Assembly: GCA_965203575.1 (NCBI GenBank)
Contig: OZ241894.1
Location: 2,232,001-2,296,000, forward strand
DNA length: 64,000 nucleotides
From: Aldehydirespirator sp965203575
GTDB taxonomy: Bacteria; Actinomycetota; Acidimicrobiia; Acidimicrobiales; Aldehydirespiratoraceae
Direction: 5' to 3'
Both the position numbers and the translations under genes were made by a program. A model generated the notes under the pieces. It had not been told where the DNA came from and did no database searches. It worked only from the letters and a program-made list of their open reading frames with translations. This document shows positions 62,011 through 64,000 of the stretch, in pieces (position 1 is the stretch's first letter; each line of letters opens with the position of its first letter).

Positions 62011-63240
62011 CTAGGCCCAGAGGGCGGAGATGGGCGTGGCGACTATGCGATCGGCGAGCTCGTACGTGTCGCGCCCGGTGTGCAGCACTACCCCGCCGGT
62101 GAAGCGCTCGGCTAGGGCCTGGCTGAGCCAGACGAGGTGGCGGGCGTCGGAGCGGCCGACGCTGGCCGCGGCCTTGACCTCGATGCCGACGATGCGGCCA
62201 CCGCCGAGTTCGGCGATCACGTCAACCTCGCGGCGGCCGTTCTGCTCGCGCAGGTGCGTAAGCCGATACCGAGTCTTGGCCACCGCGGCCTCGGCCCGCA
62301 GCTGGGCCACGACGAAGGTCTCGACTATTGCGCCCAGCAGCCTGCTGTCGGCCATGACGTCGTCGATACCGACGCGCAGAATCCCGCCGAGCAGGCCGGA
62401 GTCGATCACGTAGCGCTTGGGCGTCCGGCTGAGCCGCTTGAGCCGGTTGGTCGACCAGGCGGGCAGTTCGTCCACGACCATGAGGTCCCGAAGCAGAGCG
62501 TCATAGCCGAGGGCTGTCTTGCGGCTGACACCGGCCGCGTCGTACAGCGTCTTGTGGTGAGCGGCGGCCGCGGAGTTGGTCGCGTATGACTGCAGGTAGC
62601 GTTGCAGCCGGCCAGCGTCGGGCATCACGCCGTAGGAGCGTGCGTCGCGCAGGGCCACTTGGTCGGCGTAGCTCTCAAGCCAGGCGCGAGCGGTGCTCTG
62701 CCCCAGTTCCAACGCAGGCTCGGGGAAACCCCCTCGCAGCGCGCGCTCGAGGTAGCCGCGCAGGTCTGGGGGCTTCTCCGGTACGGCCGCGAGCGGCCTG
62801 CCTGCAGCGATCCGGTCCACGAGGGGCCGTACGGACCGGTGCTCCTGCTCGGCCACCGTCAAGGGGTGCATGCGCAGCATCACGATCCTGCCTGTGCCGG
62901 GCCAGAATCGGTCGGCGGCGTCGCTGCGGCCCGAGCCTGCGATCAGGTAGCGGCCCGGCCGGCGCTCGGTGTCGACCGCTCGCTTGACCGCTCCCAGCAC
63001 GTCCGGCACCATCTGCCACTCGTCGAGCAGGACGGGCTCGGCGCGACCATGCAGTGCTGCATCGGGGCTTGCGTGGAAGGCGGCCGCCTCGTCGGAGTCC
63101 AACCGGACGATCGTGCGGGCGCGCCGGGCCGCGGTGGTGGTCTTGCCGCAGGCGCGGGGCCCCACGACCATCACGGCCGGCAGTTCTGCGAGATACTCCT
63201 CCAGCAGGTCGTCGACGAGCCGCGGCACATAGTGGTCCAT
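62011..63240 (-). CDS. AAA ATPase with C-terminal DUF4143 domain (second copy)
   Basis: 409 residues. Walker A GPRACGKT at 27-34, Walker B VLLDEWQ near 94-100, DUF4143 part with TPKRYVIDSGLLGGILRVGI and the nuclease-fold-like REVDVIAELGGGRIVGIEVK. Same architecture as 8721-10025. It is convergent with pcrA (98-base gap) and has an inverted repeat directly over its start codon. Function is unknown. Confidence 0.85.
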   Translation of the reverse strand: MDHYVPRLVDDLLEEYLAELPAVMVVGPRACGKTTTAARRARTIVRLDSDEAAAFHASPDAALHGRAEPVLLDEWQMVPDVLGAVKRAVDTERRPGRYLIAGSGRSDAADRFWPGTGRIVMLRMHPLTVAEQEHRSVRPLVDRIAAGRPLAAVPEKPPDLRGYLERALRGGFPEPALELGQSTARAWLESYADQVALRDARSYGVMPDAGRLQRYLQSYATNSAAAAHHKTLYDAAGVSRKTALGYDALLRDLMVVDELPAWSTNRLKRLSRTPKRYVIDSGLLGGILRVGIDDVMADSRLLGAIVETFVVAQLRAEAAVAKTRYRLTHLREQNGRREVDVIAELGGGRIVGIEVKAAASVGRSDARHLVWLSQALAERFTGGVVLHTGRDTYELADRIVATPISALWA

Positions 63241-63254
63241 GGGTGCCCATTATA
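63239..63254 (-). promoter_or_regulatory. Start-codon dyad and -10 box of the second DUF4143 ATPase
   Basis: ATGGG-TG-CCCAT (63239-63250 on the plus strand) overlaps the ATG. On the minus strand TATAAT at 63254-63249 is a consensus -10 box whose expected transcript start lies within two or three bases of the ATG, so the message is leaderless. The dyad resembles the GGGTG/CACCC core of the palindrome at 8677-8703. Confidence 0.6.
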
Positions 63255-63272
63255 TGAAGAAGAAGCATCGAT

Positions 63273-63341
63273 TCCCGCTTTTACACGTAAATTGCTCCCG
63301 CTTTTACACGTAAATGACTCCCGCTATTGCACGGATCTCCA
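63273..63341. repeat. Three 23-base tandem repeats (third degenerate)
   Basis: 63273-63295, 63296-63318 and 63319-63341 each begin TCCCGCT. The first two contain TTTAC-AC-GTAAA, a 5-bp dyad; the third (CTATTGCACGG) has lost it. The array is on the gap between the ATPase and the AlaX gene and could be an operator array for the ATPase promoter. Confidence 0.75.
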
Positions 63342-63405
63342 AATTGATGCGGATTTCTGGCCCCATAGGGACGTTACTGGCATCAATTCTGGCGGGCAGG
63401 CCGGA

Positions 63406-64000
63406 TCAGGCGTCGTGGACGGCGATGCGCAGGCGCTTGTTGGCCTTGCCCTTCGACTCGGTCTTGACCACCTCGAAGCGGCCCACCTCTCCGGTGGAGG
63501 GCAAATGGGTGCCCCCATCGGCCTGCTTGTCGAGCCCGACGATGTCGACCACCCGGACCTCGGTCACCGACTCCGGTATGAGGTTGACCTTGGTGCGAAT
63601 CAGGTCCTCGTCGGCCAGGGCCTCGGCCCGGGGCAGGAAGGAGATCTCGATCGGACGGTCGGCTGCGATCTCGGCGTTGACCAGCTCGGTGACCTGGGCC
63701 GCGAACCCCTCCGGCAGGGGGTCGAACTCGAAGTCCATGCGGGCCGACAGCGGGGCCATGTTCCCGCCGGTCACCGACACGCCCCACGTGTTGTAGATCA
63801 CCCCGCACAGGATGTGCAGCGCGGTGTGGGTGCGCATCAGGGCATGGCGGCGCTCCCAGTCGAGCTCCCCGCGCACCGGCGTGCCCGCCGGCGGGGCCGG
63901 GGCGTCGAGGGTGTGCCACACCACGCCGTGACCCCTCACGTCGGTCACCGTCGCCGTGCCGCCGTTCCAGCTCACCGTTCCGGTGTCGTGGGGCTGGCCG
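63406..64000 (-). CDS. AlaX-type alanyl-tRNA editing protein (5' part outside window)
   Basis: The frame stays open past the GTG at 63975 to the window edge, reading GQPHDTGTVSWNGG, the usual beta-barrel of AlaRS-related editing proteins, so the true start lies beyond 64000. The zinc motif HTALH (in MRTHTALHILCG) and the second site in DKQADGGTHLPSTGEVG are present. It should hydrolyse mischarged Ser- or Gly-tRNA(Ala). About 198 residues are visible. Confidence 0.88.
   Translation of the reverse strand, partial: GQPHDTGTVSWNGGTATVTDVRGHGVVWHTLDAPAPPAGTPVRGELDWERRHALMRTHTALHILCGVIYNTWGVSVTGGNMAPLSARMDFEFDPLPEGFAAQVTELVNAEIAADRPIEISFLPRAEALADEDLIRTKVNLIPESVTEVRVVDIVGLDKQADGGTHLPSTGEVGRFEVVKTESKGKANKRLRIAVHDA

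Noticed and set aside
63273..63341. CRISPR array
   Set aside because: Units are directly adjacent with no spacers.

Overview
The window is high-GC bacterial DNA with an actinobacterial character. Signs of this are a zinc-ribbon S14, a short adenylate kinase, a GuaB3-guaA pair, many GTG starts, ATGA/GTGA/TGATG gene overlaps and leaderless-looking promoters. Gene content suggests a deep actinobacterial lineage such as Acidimicrobiia, but that placement is inference. No rRNA or tRNA gene and no CRISPR array was seen.

Layout. (1) 1-10025 is an accessory block. It holds the end of a helicase-methylase-ATPase (Hma-like) defence operon (SNF2 helicase, DUF1156 methylase, DUF499 ATPase), a HigBA-type toxin-antitoxin pair, and a DUF4143 ATPase behind a perfect palindrome. 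(2) 10280-31943 is the translation super-operon: fusA, tuf, rpsJ, then an antisense AI-2E-family permease, then rplC to rplQ with secY, adk, infA and rpoA, followed by truA, rplM and rpsI. rpsL and rpsG are not upstream of fusA. (3) 31977-45350 is a housekeeping run: glmM, an oversized GlmS, acpS, the NAD(P)HX repair fusion, alr, a P1 peptidase, tsaE-tsaB-tsaD, and CIRCE-controlled groES-groEL ending in a strong hairpin. (4) 45482-51775 is a second accessory block: PPC-domain and novel lipoproteins, a VapBC pair between duplicated sequences, and an AbiE toxin-antitoxin pair abutting a broken lipoprotein gene. (5) 51793-58038 returns to metabolism: a small conserved protein, a CoA-type NUDIX enzyme, guaB3-guaA, and cbs-metB transsulfuration. 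(6) 58039-64000 has a repeat-rich AT-rich region, a Fic protein, UvrD/PcrA, a second DUF4143 ATPase and the end of an AlaX-type editing protein.

The most unusual structure lies inside the ribosomal operon. At five gene junctions (rplP/rpmC, rplF/rplR, rplR/rpsE, rpmJ/rpsM, rpsK/rpsD), and in eroded form at a sixth (rpsD/rpoA), a 10-16 codon mini-ORF sits between the two genes. Each begins like the downstream gene and ends, stop codon included, like the upstream gene. They look like tandem duplications of stop-start junctions, and rplF/rplR carries two copies. A ribosome leaving the upstream gene would have to pass through or skip each of them. infA appears to start at CTG behind a perfect Shine-Dalgarno. 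VapC also seems to need a CTG start. Several accessory promoters carry palindromes overlapping the start region.
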